Under the pieces are notes generated by a model that was not told where the DNA came from, did no database searches, and was given only the letters and a program-made list of their open reading frames with translations. Below, piece after piece: positions 1 to 8,210 of a stretch of DNA of 64,000 nucleotides. Source of the stretch: Clostridium grantii DSM 8605 (GTDB taxonomy: Bacteria; Bacillota; Clostridia; Clostridiales; Clostridiaceae); the NCBI RefSeq assembly GCF_900129965.1, contig NZ_FQXM01000011.1, positions 1 through 64,000 on the forward strand. Direction: 5' to 3'. Each line of letters opens with the position of its first letter. Positions within the stretch are counted from its first letter, which is position 1. Both the position numbers and the translations under genes were made by a program.

Positions 1-161
1 CATATGCAAAAAATTTACTAACTAATACTAATATGAGTATATTAGATATTTCAATGGAAAGTGGTTTTGAAAATTTAAGCCATTTCTATCACTTATTCAA
101 AAAAAATTTCCAAGTTACACCTGCAAAATTCAGAAAAATCAATAACTCTATGTATTTATAG
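1..161 (+). CDS. AraC-family regulator, C-terminal fragment (cut by window edge)
   Basis: Only the last ~52 codons are in the window (reading frame begins at base 3, stop TAG at 159-161). The visible peptide is the second helix-turn-helix of an AraC/XylS DNA-binding domain: ISMESGFENLSHFYHLFKK followed by the typical F-x-V-TPAKFRK ending. It lies convergent to the GH88 gene, so by position it may regulate the sugar-use genes of this region. That role is inferred, and its sensor domain is outside the window. Confidence 0.8.
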   Translation, partial: YAKNLLTNTNMSILDISMESGFENLSHFYHLFKKNFQVTPAKFRKINNSMYL

Positions 162-210
162 ACTCTATTTTTAAAATATCTAAATAATCATACTCAAAGT
201 AATTCTGTAT

Positions 211-262
211 AAAAAAACAGTTCCTAATAACTAGTGTGCTGATGTTATTTATTAGGAACTGT
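211..262 (-). terminator. Rho-independent terminator of the GH88 gene
   Basis: Perfect 14-bp stem (217-230 pairs with 249-262, arm ACAGTTCCTAATAA) with an 18-nt loop. On the minus strand it is followed by a run of seven T (complement of 211-217). It lies just past the GH88 stop and also faces the end of the AraC fragment on the plus strand, but it lacks a T tract in that direction. Confidence 0.8.
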
Positions 263-318
263 CACATATCTTAAATAGTTATATTTTTTCACTTCTAACT
301 TTAATTTCTATTATTCAC

Positions 319-1455
319 TTAAAATATATTATTCTCCCACCCAAGTAATTTTGCAATACACTCAACATAAAAATAATCTCCATAAATAAGCGAAACATTT
401 ACATTTTCATTATTAGGTTTATTCCCTGTTCCCTCAACAAGTAAACCTTCATAATCCATGTCATCCCAAGTCACATATTGTTTAGTTAGCGCATGTATAA
501 TTCTTTTTGCTGCGGATATATACATACGACCTTCCTCTTCTGGAAGGTGTTTTGCAATTTCCAATAATCCAGAAGCTGCACAAGCTGCTGCTGATGTATC
601 TTTTGGTTCATCCTGAAGCTCTGGAACTCTGAAATCCCAACAGGGGATATAATCCTCTGATAAAGATGCCAAAAAGAAATGTGCTACTTTTTGAGCTGCT
701 CTAAGATATTTCATATCTCCAGTATATTTATAAGCATTGGCCATACCATATAAAGCCCATGACTGCCCTCGACTCCATGCAGAATTAGGACCATATCCTT
801 GACCTCCTAAAGATTCAATAAACTCTCCACTTTCTGGATCAAAGCTGCCAATATGGCATACTGAACCATCTTCTCTAATAAAATGTCTTACTACTGTATC
901 CGCATGTGCTTTAGCAATATGCTTAAATCTTGGGTCTTTTATCTCCTCAGCCGCCCAAAATAATAATGATATATTCATAGATGAATCAATAATAGCCCAC
1001 CCAATTTTATCTTGATTCCAGGCACGTAAAAAATTACCCACTATGTTAAATCGTCCTGCAAGAAAATTAGCAGCATTTAGCCCTCTACGTCTTGCGTCCA
1101 TGTCTCCTGTGATTTTATATTTTACCACAGCAGTTGGAAGAAATTGAAAACCAACATCATGATGCAGATTAGATTCCCTAACAAAACATTGTTCAATACG
1201 TTCATCAAAATCCCAAGCTGCATTTTTGTATATATCTTTTCCAGTCATATCATTCATTATCCATAAAATACCTGGCCAAAAACCAGAAGTCCACCAATCA
1301 ATACGCATGTCATCATATATACCATTTTTTCCTACATGGGGTGATTTATTACCCATACTTATGATCATGTGTTTAACTTTAGATTGTAGATTTTCAGATA
1401 TCGCTTCTAAATTATCATCTAGTTCTTCAAACTTCAAGTTTTTAAAATCTCTCAT
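319..1455 (-). CDS. GH88-family unsaturated glucuronyl hydrolase
   Basis: Cytoplasmic enzyme expected to remove the 4,5-unsaturated uronic acid that polysaccharide lyases leave at the non-reducing end of oligosaccharides. The 378-aa protein has no signal peptide. It has the alpha6/alpha6-barrel landmarks HHDVGFQFLPT (Asp100) and IGWAIIDSSMN (Asp157), which match in spacing the two catalytic aspartates of Bacillus UGL (Asp88, Asp149), and WSRGQSWALYG. The longest frame would begin at 1623. The ATG at 1455 is preferred because it follows AGGAGA at good spacing, and family similarity starts there. It is likely monocistronic, since terminators lie both upstream (1960) and downstream (217). The GH105 family is an alternative but fits less well. 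Confidence 0.85.
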   Translation of the reverse strand: MRDFKNLKFEELDDNLEAISENLQSKVKHMIISMGNKSPHVGKNGIYDDMRIDWWTSGFWPGILWIMNDMTGKDIYKNAAWDFDERIEQCFVRESNLHHDVGFQFLPTAVVKYKITGDMDARRRGLNAANFLAGRFNIVGNFLRAWNQDKIGWAIIDSSMNISLLFWAAEEIKDPRFKHIAKAHADTVVRHFIREDGSVCHIGSFDPESGEFIESLGGQGYGPNSAWSRGQSWALYGMANAYKYTGDMKYLRAAQKVAHFFLASLSEDYIPCWDFRVPELQDEPKDTSAAACAASGLLEIAKHLPEEEGRMYISAAKRIIHALTKQYVTWDDMDYEGLLVEGTGNKPNNENVNVSLIYGDYFYVECIAKLLGWENNIF

Positions 1456-1959
1456 GTTATCTCTCCTCGTATATTTTAACCTTTGACTGTATTCCTTCTG
1501 GCCGTTTAACAAAATATTTTTACAAATAATTTTATGAAATTCATTAATTTCTTTGCATTCTACTTTATATTGTAGTATAAATATACTCTTCATTAAATAA
1601 ATAAAATAAACATAATTATGCACATAATAAACTTATATATAACTTATTTGTGTGTTTTTCTATCATTTCAACATAATTCCACAGAAACTTTGTACTATGT
1701 CTTTATAATAGAATTACAAGATGATATTATACAATCAAAATCAAAGTACTCACACAGTGAACTACCACCACTTGTGTAAGTGGATTGATTTGTTTTAAAC
1801 TATTCTCTTTAAGTATAGTTAATGAATATAGATTATATAATTTCTTAACTTCTATTTCTAACTGTCCTTTTAGCATAATAGCCTGGCTTCTTTAATTTTA
1901 TCCTACTATGCATATTCCACATAAATACCAAAAATCCTTTTTGATTTTAAAAATTACTC
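1456..1959. other. Intergenic region upstream of GH88 gene
   Basis: About 500 bp without a convincing gene. It must hold the promoter of the minus-strand GH88 gene. I see only a short hairpin at 1768-1783 (CCACTT, 4-nt loop, AAGTGG) and no consensus promoter. Nothing else is recognised. Confidence 0.5.
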
Positions 1960-1992
1960 AAAAACATCATCTTTAAATTGATGACGTTTTTA
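1960..1992 (-). terminator. Terminator of the first sugar-ABC operon
   Basis: Stem 1960-1971 with 1980-1991 (AAAAACATCATC against GATGACGTTTTT, one G-U pair), 8-nt loop. On the minus strand the stem itself ends in TTTTT. It follows the stop of the permease gene at 2062 by about 70 nt. Confidence 0.65.
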
Positions 1993-2061
1993 AGTTTTTC
2001 AGTCGCCTCGAATATATCCCTATAGTTTTTTTTATAAATATTATTTTTTATATCCATATAT

Positions 2062-2940
2062 TTAACCCTTAACAGCACCACTAGCAAGTCCACCAATAAA
2101 ATATTTAGAACAAAACATATAAATTATTACTAAAGGTATAGTTGTTATAACCAACCCCGCCATCAATGGTCCAAAATCAGTTATAAACTGACCTTGAAAA
2201 CTCATTATTCCTAACATTAAAGTCTTATTTGTATTTGTTTGAATAAGAATAAGTGCCCAAAAAAATTCACTCCATACAGCTTGAAATAATAATACTGTAA
2301 TTGTTGCAATGGAAGGTTTAACCAGTGGTAAATACACTTTAATCATAGTAGTTATAACACCTGCACCATCTATGACCGCTGCTTGTTCAAGCTCCTTTGG
2401 AATACTATCAAAAGCATTGGTTAATATATATACTCCCATTCCATACAATGTGGAAACATATATAAGAATCAAGCCTTCTCTTTTATCGAATAACCCTAAT
2501 TTTCTAATTGTCATAAAGTTAGGTATAATAGTCATATCTGCACTTACCAAAAGAGTTGCAATAATGATAATAAAAATAATCTTATATCCTGGTGGTTTTA
2601 AACAGGCTATTGTATAAGAAGTAGCAATAATTATAACAATCAAAATAATTACAGCAGTAACTGATATATACACACTATTCAAAAAATATTCTCCTGCTTT
2701 TCCTTGTACCCATGCAGTAGTATAGTTTTGTGGTTTAAATGAATTCATTCCCATAGGATTCTTAATAACATCTTGCTGTGTTCTAAAAGAAAGCATTACT
2801 ATATAAAATATTGGATATAAAACACTAATAGAAAAAATAGCTATAATAGTATTTCTAAGAATATTTAATCCAGTATTACCATTACTTTTACTTTTCTTGA
2901 TTTTTTCAGTATTGTTTATTCTTTCATTTAAATTCTTCAT
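2062..2940 (-). CDS. Carbohydrate ABC transporter permease (MalG/YesQ type)
   Basis: Inner-membrane channel subunit of a CUT1-type sugar importer, 292 aa with about six membrane segments. The ABC-coupling EAA loop is visible as ELEQAAVIDGAGVITTMIKV, and the C-terminus ends in the usual ASGAVKG. The start follows GGGAGGG. It is last in the operon SBP (3964) - permease (2944) - this gene. No ATPase gene is nearby, so it presumably uses a shared MsmX-like ATPase encoded elsewhere (established for YesOPQ-type systems, inferred here). Confidence 0.88.
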   Translation of the reverse strand: MKNLNERINNTEKIKKSKSNGNTGLNILRNTIIAIFSISVLYPIFYIVMLSFRTQQDVIKNPMGMNSFKPQNYTTAWVQGKAGEYFLNSVYISVTAVIILIVIIIATSYTIACLKPPGYKIIFIIIIATLLVSADMTIIPNFMTIRKLGLFDKREGLILIYVSTLYGMGVYILTNAFDSIPKELEQAAVIDGAGVITTMIKVYLPLVKPSIATITVLLFQAVWSEFFWALILIQTNTNKTLMLGIMSFQGQFITDFGPLMAGLVITTIPLVIIYMFCSKYFIGGLASGAVKG

Positions 2941-2943
2941 GCT

Positions 2944-3837
2944 TTAATCCCTCCCTTTTGATAAAACAATTTTTCTATAAGTAATTGTTAATGCAAGCAT
3001 AAAGGTAAAAACTATAAGTGACATAACTAAAGCTTTTGCAAAATATTGTTCTTGAAAGGCTGTACTATACGTAACCATTGAAACAACTCTTGTGGCATTT
3101 CCTGGTCCCCCTTGAGTCGTTATATAAAACATATCAAAGGCTTTCATAGATCCTGAAAAACTTATAATTGCATTAATTTCTGTAGTTGCTAAAGTGAGTG
3201 GAATAAATATTTTTTTTAAAATATCTAATTTATTAGCTCCGTCTACTTCAGCAGCTTCTAATAATTCTTTAGGTATGTTTAAAAAAGCAATTAAATATAG
3301 CATCATTGTAAATCCCGCATATCTCCATGTATTCGCAACAATAACAGAAGCTAATGCTGTAGAGTAATCACCAATCCAATTTCTACCCAAGAATCCCAAT
3401 CCTATAAATTTTAAAAAAGAATTAATAAGACCATAATCAGGATTATACATAAACATCCATAATATACCTACTGCTGTAGCAGGTAGAATAACCGGAAGAT
3501 ATAAAACTACTTGTAAAAATTTCTTTAATCTTTTACCACAATGATAAATAAGATATGCCATAGTAAATCCTATTATTGTTTGTAAAATAAGTGTACCAAT
3601 TGAAAATAAAATAGATACTTTAAGTCCATTCCAAAATTGAGGACTTTTAGTAAATACATTAACATAATTTTTAAACCCAACAAATCTAAAATCGTTTGAA
3701 AAACCACTCCAATTAGTAAAACTTCTTATAATACTAATAATGATTGGCGAAATCAAAAAAACTGACAAGCAAGTTACTATTGGTATAAGTAGTATATACC
3801 CCAATATATTTTTTTTAGTCTTATATTTAAGTGCCAT
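2944..3837 (-). CDS. Carbohydrate ABC transporter permease (MalF/YesP type)
   Basis: 297-aa membrane permease that pairs with the product of the next gene 3 nt downstream. It has six predicted membrane segments and the EAA loop ELLEAAEVDGANKLDILKKI. The longest frame starts 15 nt earlier (3852), but that upstream ATG AGG AGG is itself the ribosome binding site for the ATG at 3837, so the inner start is chosen. A hairpin at 3891-3914 separates it from the binding-protein gene. Confidence 0.88.
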   Translation of the reverse strand: MALKYKTKKNILGYILLIPIVTCLSVFLISPIIISIIRSFTNWSGFSNDFRFVGFKNYVNVFTKSPQFWNGLKVSILFSIGTLILQTIIGFTMAYLIYHCGKRLKKFLQVVLYLPVILPATAVGILWMFMYNPDYGLINSFLKFIGLGFLGRNWIGDYSTALASVIVANTWRYAGFTMMLYLIAFLNIPKELLEAAEVDGANKLDILKKIFIPLTLATTEINAIISFSGSMKAFDMFYITTQGGPGNATRVVSMVTYSTAFQEQYFAKALVMSLIVFTFMLALTITYRKIVLSKGRD

Positions 3838-3890
3838 AATATTCCTCCTCATAATCCACCTATAATCTATAAACTTATTTAATATAATAA

Positions 3891-3914
3891 ATGCACAGCT
3901 ATTAACCTGTGCAT
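3891..3914 (-). terminator. Hairpin between binding-protein and permease genes
   Basis: Perfect 8-bp stem ATGCACAG / CTGTGCAT with an 8-nt loop, followed on the minus strand by an AT-rich but interrupted T stretch. Its position just after the solute-binding protein gene suggests partial termination or 3'-end protection, which would make binding protein in excess of permease (inference). Confidence 0.5.
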
Positions 3915-3963
3915 CTATTACATTTAATTTTATATGATACTTTTTTCTTTAGTTGCAGTAAAA

Positions 3964-5322
3964 CTATTTATTTGCATCATATTCTTCAGCTTTTTCTTTA
4001 AAGTATTCTGTCATTTTCTTACCATATTCTTGGTAATCTTTCTCAGTAGCATTTTTGTTAGCTAAAATTTCGGCCTGCATTGCCCATGTTGCTTCTTGAT
4101 CTACTGTATAATCAAGAAATTGTTGATCTGGAACAAAATATTCAAATAATTTTGCAACTTCTGCTTGTGATGGATCATCTATTTGTATATCTTTCACAAC
4201 AGGAGTAGCATTACATTCTTTAACCCACATAGTTTGAACGTCTTTTGATGTAAGATATTTAAGTAATGCCGCTGATTCCTCTGGATATTTAGTAGTCCCT
4301 GAAGCAAAGAAACCGTCAAAAGTTGCTGCAATAAGAGCTTTTTCATTTACACTTTTATATAAAGGTGATGTAGTAACTCCAACATTAAAGTCAACAAGTT
4401 CTTTTATTGCATTTAATTCGTTATTGTTACCTGCAATACAAGAAACCTTACCATTGGCAAACAATGTTTGAGCCTCACTAGCTGTTTGAGTAAGATTATT
4501 TGTACTTACATACCCGTTTTTAACCCAACCACTTATATTCTGCATAGCTTTAGCGTAACTATTACTTATGTCATCAGTAAACATTCTTCCAGTAACCCAC
4601 TCGTCTGTCTTGCTTACTTTTAAATCATATATTGTATCCGCATAGGTCAGTTGTTTTAATATATTAATAAATCCAAATCCATTTGGTTTACCTGCTAAAC
4701 CAAACATAGTAATATCCTTTGATTTAAGTTTATCTCCTATAGCTGGTACATCCTCTACATATTGTGGAAAAGTAATATCGTTTTCATCATACATATCCTT
4801 ATTATAAAATATAACAGGCGCTGTTCCTTTAAATGGAATATTGTATAGTTTACCATCTTTAGTATCTTTTATTAGCTCATCTTCAGAAGCAAATGTATTT
4901 TTCCATTCATCTGTCATATAAGGTGTAATATCCAATGCTTGACCATTTTCTACATAAGGTGCCATTCTATGTGGCCACATAAAAGAAACGTCCGGCTGAT
5001 CACCTGAGGCAATCCTTGTTTGTAAAACTTTTTGAACTTGATCCCAAGGGCAAACTGCCACTTCTACTTTTATATTAGGATTTTCTTTTTCAAATCCTTC
5101 GATAGTCTTTGTCATAGTTTCTTCATATTCTGGCCAGATATATAAGAATTTTAAAGTAATTTGCTCCTCAGCTTTTGTAGTATCTGTAGCATTAGTAGTG
5201 CCTGAGTTTGTTGAATTTTTATTATTCTTTCCCTCTCCTTGACTACAACCAACAACAGAAAGGACCATTATGCTACCTAATAAACATGCTGTGATCTTTT
5301 TAATAATTTTCTTAACTTTCAT
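3964..5322 (-). CDS. Sugar ABC transporter extracellular solute-binding lipoprotein
   Basis: 452-aa lipoprotein that should capture the oligosaccharide outside the cell and deliver it to the two downstream permeases. It has an N-terminal signal with lipobox LSVVGC (Cys about residue 26), a low-complexity Ser/Thr/Asn linker, then the MalE-like fold with the motif EEYEETMTKTIEGFEKENPNIKV typical of SBP family 1. It is transcribed first in the operon and lies next to the YesN/YesM-like regulator genes. Ligand is unknown; neighbouring GH88 and GH78 enzymes suggest a rhamnose- and uronate-containing oligosaccharide. Confidence 0.88.
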   Translation of the reverse strand: MKVKKIIKKITACLLGSIMVLSVVGCSQGEGKNNKNSTNSGTTNATDTTKAEEQITLKFLYIWPEYEETMTKTIEGFEKENPNIKVEVAVCPWDQVQKVLQTRIASGDQPDVSFMWPHRMAPYVENGQALDITPYMTDEWKNTFASEDELIKDTKDGKLYNIPFKGTAPVIFYNKDMYDENDITFPQYVEDVPAIGDKLKSKDITMFGLAGKPNGFGFINILKQLTYADTIYDLKVSKTDEWVTGRMFTDDISNSYAKAMQNISGWVKNGYVSTNNLTQTASEAQTLFANGKVSCIAGNNNELNAIKELVDFNVGVTTSPLYKSVNEKALIAATFDGFFASGTTKYPEESAALLKYLTSKDVQTMWVKECNATPVVKDIQIDDPSQAEVAKLFEYFVPDQQFLDYTVDQEATWAMQAEILANKNATEKDYQEYGKKMTEYFKEKAEEYDANK

Positions 5323-5443
5323 ACATACACCCCCATTTTATTAACAAAAACTTGTAATGTCCTTGCTATAGTATCTATTGTAAACGATTCAAGAATTAAA
5401 ACAACGACATAAACTTACGATATTGTGGCTTTTATTATTATCA

Positions 5444-6214
5444 TTAAAAATCTTTAGGGGAAATACCAGTATATTTTTTAAATATATGGCTAAAATAGCG
5501 TGAATCCTTGTATCCTAGTTCCTCTGCTACCTCATAGATTTTATAATGTTTATTCTTTAAAAGCTCTTTTGCTTTATCTATTTTTATTTGTGTTAATGTA
5601 TCAATAAAGGTTTGTCCTGTTTCCATTTTAAATAAAAAACTCAAATAATTTGGAGATAAGTAGCTTTGTTCTGCTATACTGGCTAATGTTGCAGTTTTAT
5701 ATTGCTGTCTCATGTTAGATACACATTCTTTAATTATTCTTTTTTCATTGATTTTATTATCACTCTTCTCATCTACTTTGTATTTTTCATTTATTTTAAT
5801 ATGTATACTTTCCTGTATTTTATTATCCTGCTCTATTATAATTTTACTTTTTATGTTCTTTAATAGATCAATAAAGTCTGGTTTATATACTGGCTTTAAA
5901 GCATATTCAATAACTTTCTCCCTAATTGCTCTTCTAGCATATTCAAAATCGCTATACCCACTCAACAACATAATTTTTATTTCTGGATAATTTTTTCTAA
6001 TCCAAGTACTTACTTCTAATCCATCCATTTGTGGCATTTTTATATCAAGAATAACCATGTCCGGTTCTTTGTTATTTATAATATCTATTCCACTCTTACC
6101 ATTATCTGCTTCTCCTATAACTTCAAATCCCAATTCATCCCATGGAATGCTGTCTTTCATACCTTCTCTTATAACTTCATCATCATCAATAAGCAATACT
6201 CTTATTTTTTCCAT
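5444..6214 (-). CDS. Response regulator with AraC-type output (YesN-like)
   Basis: 256-aa DNA-binding response regulator. The N-terminal receiver shows the acidic pair DDDE, phospho-acceptor Asp in MVILDIKMPQMDG, and Lys in YALKPV; the C-terminal two HTH motifs end in SRYFSHIFKKYTGISPKDF. The ATG at 6214 is chosen over the longer frame start at 6274 because GGAGGA precedes it and the receiver fold begins there. Its start overlaps the 3' end of the kinase gene by 13 nt, so the pair is translationally coupled. Likely target is the adjacent binding-protein promoter (inference). Confidence 0.88.
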   Translation of the reverse strand: MEKIRVLLIDDDEVIREGMKDSIPWDELGFEVIGEADNGKSGIDIINNKEPDMVILDIKMPQMDGLEVSTWIRKNYPEIKIMLLSGYSDFEYARRAIREKVIEYALKPVYKPDFIDLLKNIKSKIIIEQDNKIQESIHIKINEKYKVDEKSDNKINEKRIIKECVSNMRQQYKTATLASIAEQSYLSPNYLSFLFKMETGQTFIDTLTQIKIDKAKELLKNKHYKIYEVAEELGYKDSRYFSHIFKKYTGISPKDF

Positions 6215-7998
6215 TCTAAATCCTCCAATCCTATACTGGGAATAGTAATAATAATATGGGTTCCCTTTCCACAATGGCTTTTTACCAAAAACTGGCTTTT
6301 ATCTCCATAAAATAATTCTAGTCTTTGCATAATATTGTAAAGTCCATATCCATTTTTATCATCATTTCTGATTTTGCTTTTATAATTATTTATTATTTCA
6401 TCTTTTATACCAATTCCATTATCTATAACTTCAAAAATCATATATTCACCTTCTAACTTTCCATATACCTTTATTATACAATCTTCATTAATTCTTTCGA
6501 ATCCATGGTAAATGCTATTTTCAATTAAAGGTTGTAATAGAAATTTAATGATTTTATAGTTTTCTAAACTACTATCTACTTTTATTTCTATATCTAATTT
6601 ATTTTTATACCTTTGCTGTTGTATTTTAATATAATTAGATAAATTATCTATTTCGTTTGCTACCGAAGTTGTATTCAAATTTTTATCCATACAAAATCTT
6701 AATATATTAGCTAAAGATGTAACTGTAAGTGCTATATTGTCTGCATCTATCATATTAGCCATCCAATTTATAGTATCCAATGTATTATAAATAAAATGCG
6801 GATTTATCTGAGCCTGCAACGCTAAAAATTGTGCTTTTCCTATTTCAATGTAAACTTTCTTTTCATTTTCTCTTAAGGTATTTATTTCATCTATCATAGT
6901 ATTAAATCCATTTGCTAGTTCTTTAAATTCATCTTTATAACCATTTTCTACCCTTACATCAAAATTTCCTTCTCCTATTTCTTCCATAATTAATTTCATC
7001 TCTGTAATGGGCATAGATATGTACCTAGAAATTTTTATGGTAACAAAAACCGCCCCTAACATACAAAGCAATATGCTTACTCCTATTATTTTTATTGTAT
7101 CAATAGTTCCTTCCATAAATGTTTTATAGGGAAGCGCATTAATTACATACCAGTTATTATTTTTTAGTTTTCTAGCAGCCACTTGCATGGATTTTCCATC
7201 CAAACGATATTTTATTGTTTTGCATTCATAATCTGTTGTTCTTATAAATTTTTCCCATAATTCTTTATCCAAATAACCATTTATGCTTTTGCTATCATTA
7301 GAAGATATAACACTACCGTCTTCATTAATTATGTATAATATCCCTTGTTTTGGAATATTGTCATCATAAATTTCAGTAAGCTCATCCAATGATATGGTCA
7401 TAGCTATTACCCCCATATCATTATAGTAATTTATATTCTTAACTAAATATAAAAGTGTTAAAAAACTTTTACCAAATCTTTTTTTGAATAAACTTGTTTC
7501 TTTCTCCCAATGTACAAAGTCACTTTCATCTATCAATTTTTTATAATAAATGTCCTCTTTATAGCTATCACTCGGTAACTGAATTCCTGCTGAAAATGGT
7601 GTAATATTTGAAGTTGGATAAAAACAAATAGTTCCAATGTTTTTATTACTTATTAAAGTATTATAAAAAGAATCCTCTATATTAAAGCGATAATTCATTA
7701 ATGAGATAATATCACCTTCGTTAGTATTAGTTACTTCTACTAACTGAGTATAATTTTTCTGAATTTCACTTGAAAACCCTATTTCTTTTATTTTTTGATT
7801 ATATTTATCTAAATAGTTGTCAATATTAATAGCAATTTGCTCTGTAATGTTCTTTGCGTAATCATCAATATTATTCTCCACAGCTTTATATGCACTTATG
7901 AAAGACAATACCCCCACAATGATAAGCGGAACCACTGAAATAATTAAAGCAAAAATCATTATTTTTATTTTAATTCCTAAGTACTTATATTGTTTCAT
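6202..7998 (-). CDS. Sensor histidine kinase, YesM family
   Basis: 598-aa membrane kinase: N-terminal membrane helix (about residues 12-32), an extracytoplasmic Cache-like sensor region to about residue 300, second membrane helix, HAMP segment, His_kinase domain with AQINPHFIYNTLDTINWMA (His near residue 400), and HATPase with FLLQPLIENSIYHGF and NGYGLYNIMQRL. It is expected to sense an extracellular sugar ligand, possibly via the binding protein, and phosphorylate the regulator encoded just downstream. The organisation kinase-regulator-SBP-permease-permease mirrors Bacillus yesMNOPQ. Confidence 0.88.
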   Translation of the reverse strand: MKQYKYLGIKIKIMIFALIISVVPLIIVGVLSFISAYKAVENNIDDYAKNITEQIAINIDNYLDKYNQKIKEIGFSSEIQKNYTQLVEVTNTNEGDIISLMNYRFNIEDSFYNTLISNKNIGTICFYPTSNITPFSAGIQLPSDSYKEDIYYKKLIDESDFVHWEKETSLFKKRFGKSFLTLLYLVKNINYYNDMGVIAMTISLDELTEIYDDNIPKQGILYIINEDGSVISSNDSKSINGYLDKELWEKFIRTTDYECKTIKYRLDGKSMQVAARKLKNNNWYVINALPYKTFMEGTIDTIKIIGVSILLCMLGAVFVTIKISRYISMPITEMKLIMEEIGEGNFDVRVENGYKDEFKELANGFNTMIDEINTLRENEKKVYIEIGKAQFLALQAQINPHFIYNTLDTINWMANMIDADNIALTVTSLANILRFCMDKNLNTTSVANEIDNLSNYIKIQQQRYKNKLDIEIKVDSSLENYKIIKFLLQPLIENSIYHGFERINEDCIIKVYGKLEGEYMIFEVIDNGIGIKDEIINNYKSKIRNDDKNGYGLYNIMQRLELFYGDKSQFLVKSHCGKGTHIIITIPSIGLEDLEWKK

Positions 7999-8131
7999 AT
8001 TATTGTTCCTCTCTTTTCTTATCTACACAATTTAAAGATGTTTTTTTTAAGTATACTTTAATAATTTTTATTAGTACATCTAAATAAACTAATTGTAACT
8101 ATAATCACTATATATTTTAATAATTGAAAAT

Positions 8132-8176
8132 AAGTACAAATCATTTATTATAATGTAAACTTAATGATTTGTACTT
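8132..8176 (-). terminator. Hairpin terminator downstream of GH78 gene
   Basis: 14-bp perfect stem (8132-8145 with 8163-8176, arm AAGTACAAATCATT) and a 17-nt loop, placed 35 nt after the rhamnosidase stop. The minus-strand sequence after it is T-rich but interrupted (TATTTTCAATTATT), so it is a moderate rather than classic intrinsic terminator. Confidence 0.6.
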
Positions 8177-8210
8177 TTAATTCTTATTTATATATTTTTT
8201 GTTAAATCAA

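Noticed and set aside
1768..1783. Small hairpin CCACTT/AAGTGG as an IS200/IS605-type end
   Set aside because: Six-base stem with no transposase or TnpB relic nearby; too short to support the claim.
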